From positions 1,798,001-1,862,000 of the forward strand of contig NZ_CP060694.1 of assembly GCF_014352935.1 (NCBI RefSeq): a DNA stretch of 64,000 bases, read 5' to 3'. Within the stretch, counting starts at the first letter, position 1. The number at the start of each line of letters is the position of its first letter. The notes under the pieces were generated by a model, which was given only the letters and a program-made list of their open reading frames with translations, made no database searches and was not told the origin of the DNA. Shown piece by piece: positions 62,187-64,000 of this stretch. Both the position numbers and the translations under genes were made by a program. This DNA is from Aliarcobacter cryaerophilus (GTDB lineage: Bacteria; Campylobacterota; Campylobacteria; Campylobacterales; Arcobacteraceae).

Positions 62187-64000
62187 AACATTATAATAGT
62201 TTGCCTCTTTGTTGTGAACAACAATTGCACAAGTAGTTTGCTCAGGGTGCATTTGGAATGTTTCACTAAGTTCTATTCCATATTTTTCAGGATTAAGTAG
62301 ATCAAAAATATCTCTATTTTGTGATAATTCAGGACAAGCTGCATAGCCTGGAGAGTATCTACAACCAACATACTGTTTCATTTGAACATCACTTAATTTA
62401 TGCCCCTCTTTAGGAACAATATCCCAATCAAGTCTTATTTGCTTATGTAAAACCTCAGCTAAAGCTTCAGCTAGTTCAACTCCAAGACCGTGAATTTGAT
62501 AATATTTTGTAAACTCTCCACGATCATAAAACTCCCTTTCATAATCACTTATTTTAAGTCCAGCACTTGCAAGTGTAAATCCTACAACATCTAATCTATC
62601 ATTTGCAAAAAAGTCAGCTATACATCTAAAAGGTTTTCTTTTTTGTCTTGGAAACTCCATCACTTTTATAGCTTCACTTAAAGGTGGAACATTTTTTGCC
62701 TCTTCAAGATTATTGTAAATATATTTTTTATCAAAAATATATAGCTTATTGTCATGAGATATACAAGGATAATACTCATATATAGCAATTGGTTCAAATA
62801 TATTTTTTGAAATAAGTTCATCTTTTAAAGAGTAATAAAGTGGTTCAACAACATCTTTTTCATACTTCATAAATGCTTCAGGTGTCTGTTTTCCTCTTTT
62901 ATATCCCCATCTTTGTCTAAATAAAACTCTGTGATTTATCCAAGAAAATATCAACTCTTTATCTAACTCATCTCCAGTTTTTGCAACTTTATTCCAATAT
63001 GGAGGAACTATAAACTCTCTTTTTGGCATAGAGATCTCTTCATAAGGAGGAATTATAACCTCCTCTTTTTCAACTCTATCGCTTGTATCAATTTTTTCAA
63101 TTAAATCAGCAGCTAGTTTTGTATCAAGCTCTCCACCTTTTTCAATTCTTTGCATAGATACAACACCATCAAAAGCATCTCTACAATAAAAAATAGCTCC
63201 ATCATAAATTGGTCTACAATAATCATCAACAAAGTTTTTAGTTAAAGCAGCACCACCAAGCATAACTGGAATTTTTATTCCAAGTCTTTGCATCTCTTCA
63301 AGATTCTCTTTCATTACAGCTGTACTTTTTACAAGTAGTCCACTCATTCCAATAGCATCGGCGTTGTGCTCTTTGGCAGCTTCTAAAAATTGATTTAAAT
63401 CAGCTTTTATTCCAATATTTACTACTTTAAATCCATTGTTACTTAAAATAATATCAACTAGATTTTTACCAACATCGTGAACATCACCTTTAACTGTACC
63501 AATTACAACAGTAGTTTCAGTACTTTTTTCTTGTTTTGGTAAATATGGATTTAAAGCATCAACAGTAGCTTTCATAGTTTCCGCACTTTGAAGTACAAAT
63601 GGAAGTTGCATTTGACCACTTCCAAATAGCTCTCCAATTATTTTCATTCCATCAATTAGCCACTCATTTACAATTAATTCAGGAGCTATAGTATCTTTTA
63701 GCTCTAAAACTAAAGGAATCATCCTCTCTTTGTCACCATCTAATAAAAGTTTTTTAACTTTTTCAATAGGTTCCATTTTTTGATACTCTTCATCACTTTG
63801 TTCATCTTGAGATTCAACATTTGAAAAGTGTTCTATAAATTTAAATAATGGGTCACCATTTTCTTGGTTATTAAATATTAGATCATCACAAGCTTTTTTA
63901 TCTTCAGGGCTTATTTTATTTAGTGGAACAATATGCTTAACATTTACAATAGCAGTTGTAAGTCCTGCTTTTACACAGTGATCTAAATATATTGAGTTTA
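62184..64000 (-). CDS. metH: cobalamin-dependent methionine synthase, 5' end outside window
   Basis: Transfers methyl from 5-methyl-THF to homocysteine. The open frame runs past Met 63776 to the right edge (LDHCVKAGLTTAIVNVKHIV upstream, end of the pterin-binding domain), so the internal ATG is not the start; about 605 codons are visible. B12-binding domain: KGDVHDVGKN with the cobalt-ligand His, SGLLVKST and MLGGAALT. C-terminal reactivation domain: GCRYSPGYAACPEL. The homocysteine and folate domains lie further right. luxS and metF-like genes nearby supply its substrates. Confidence 0.95.
   Translation of the reverse strand, partial: NSIYLDHCVKAGLTTAIVNVKHIVPLNKISPEDKKACDDLIFNNQENGDPLFKFIEHFSNVESQDEQSDEEYQKMEPIEKVKKLLLDGDKERMIPLVLELKDTIAPELIVNEWLIDGMKIIGELFGSGQMQLPFVLQSAETMKATVDALNPYLPKQEKSTETTVVIGTVKGDVHDVGKNLVDIILSNNGFKVVNIGIKADLNQFLEAAKEHNADAIGMSGLLVKSTAVMKENLEEMQRLGIKIPVMLGGAALTKNFVDDYCRPIYDGAIFYCRDAFDGVVSMQRIEKGGELDTKLAADLIEKIDTSDRVEKEEVIIPPYEEISMPKREFIVPPYWNKVAKTGDELDKELIFSWINHRVLFRQRWGYKRGKQTPEAFMKYEKDVVEPLYYSLKDELISKNIFEPIAIYEYYPCISHDNKLYIFDKKYIYNNLEEAKNVPPLSEAIKVMEFPRQKRKPFRCIADFFANDRLDVVGFTLASAGLKISDYEREFYDRGEFTKYYQIHGLGVELAEALAEVLHKQIRLDWDIVPKEGHKLSDVQMKQYVGCRYSPGYAACPELSQNRDIFDLLNPEKYGIELSETFQMHPEQTTCAIVVHNKEANYYNV

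Noticed and set aside
63774-63776. ATG 63776 as the start of metH
   Set aside because: The frame stays open to the right edge and the upstream codons encode recognisable MetH sequence.
1-64000. CRISPR array, insertion sequence, prophage or att site
   Set aside because: No regularly spaced repeats, transposase or integrase frames, or tRNA-flanked direct repeats were seen.

Overview
The window is a chromosomal segment of a strongly AT-rich bacterium of the Campylobacterota, most likely the Arcobacter/Aliarcobacter group. This rests on the protein families (class II DAHP synthase, a short 442-residue NFACT/RqcH-type protein, a 602-residue ThrS without a full TGS domain, Fe-S AcnD/PrpF methylcitrate genes, a hybrid NMT1 sensor kinase), the AAGGA/TTAGGAGA ribosome sites and frequent TTG starts. 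I see no tRNA or rRNA gene, insertion sequence, prophage or CRISPR array, and no gene-free stretch longer than 300 bases.

Layout. 1-4.1 kb (minus): dxr (cut by the left edge) and cdsA, a TraT-like lipoprotein and an NFACT protein. 4.2-8.3 kb: a small periplasmic protein, an unknown gene, then thrS-infC and rpmI-rplT. 8.3-13.4 kb (minus): a Tat-exported sulfide:quinone-oxidoreductase-like flavoprotein with a triple-rhodanese protein, leuC-mobA and arsC. 13.5-19.6 kb (minus): the methylcitrate cycle prpB-prpC-acnD-prpF, with a divergent XRE-like regulator at 19.7 kb. 20.8-28.9 kb: a 2-hydroxyacid dehydrogenase, serB-tal-aroG, metF-like/ruvX, gltS, a DsrE/FmdE-like pair and acpS. 28.9-33.8 kb: an orphan peptide-type permease, panC, a META protein, rimO, tilS and a 49-codon ORF. 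33.8-38.6 kb: a MotA/OmpA (ZorAB-like) stator pair, an L,D-transpeptidase, an HPP protein and PhnA. 38.6-47.6 kb: a complete phosphate regulon, pstS, an EAL-CBS-GGDEF protein, pstCAB, phoU, psiE-like and a PhoBR-type two-component system. 47.7-53.4 kb: rplM-rpsI, thiM-tenA and a peptide-binding protein/HAD/AbrB operon. 53.4-56.8 kb (minus): an Mla/Mce lipid-transport operon. 56.9-64 kb: luxS, mnmD-like, a D,D-carboxypeptidase, a hybrid NMT1/SBP sensor kinase, and metH (cut by the right edge).

The most interesting non-coding feature lies between acpS and the FmdE-like gene. A perfect FNR/CRP-type palindrome (28541-28554) sits about 41.5 bp upstream of the start predicted from a TAGAAT -10 box. 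Downstream is a short two-hairpin RNA ending in a long stem and U-run. Its loop is complementary to the TTAGGAGA ribosome sites of several genes here. It could be an anaerobically controlled sRNA or a leader attenuator.

Other signals: two Pho boxes with a shared AAACTTCC module at identical spacing (pstS and pstC), a c-di-GMP gene inside the phosphate regulon, transcription terminators that divide the methylcitrate cluster, a ZorAB-like stator pair without Zorya effectors, and four genes that look leaderless. All calls come from reading the sequence; no database search was run.
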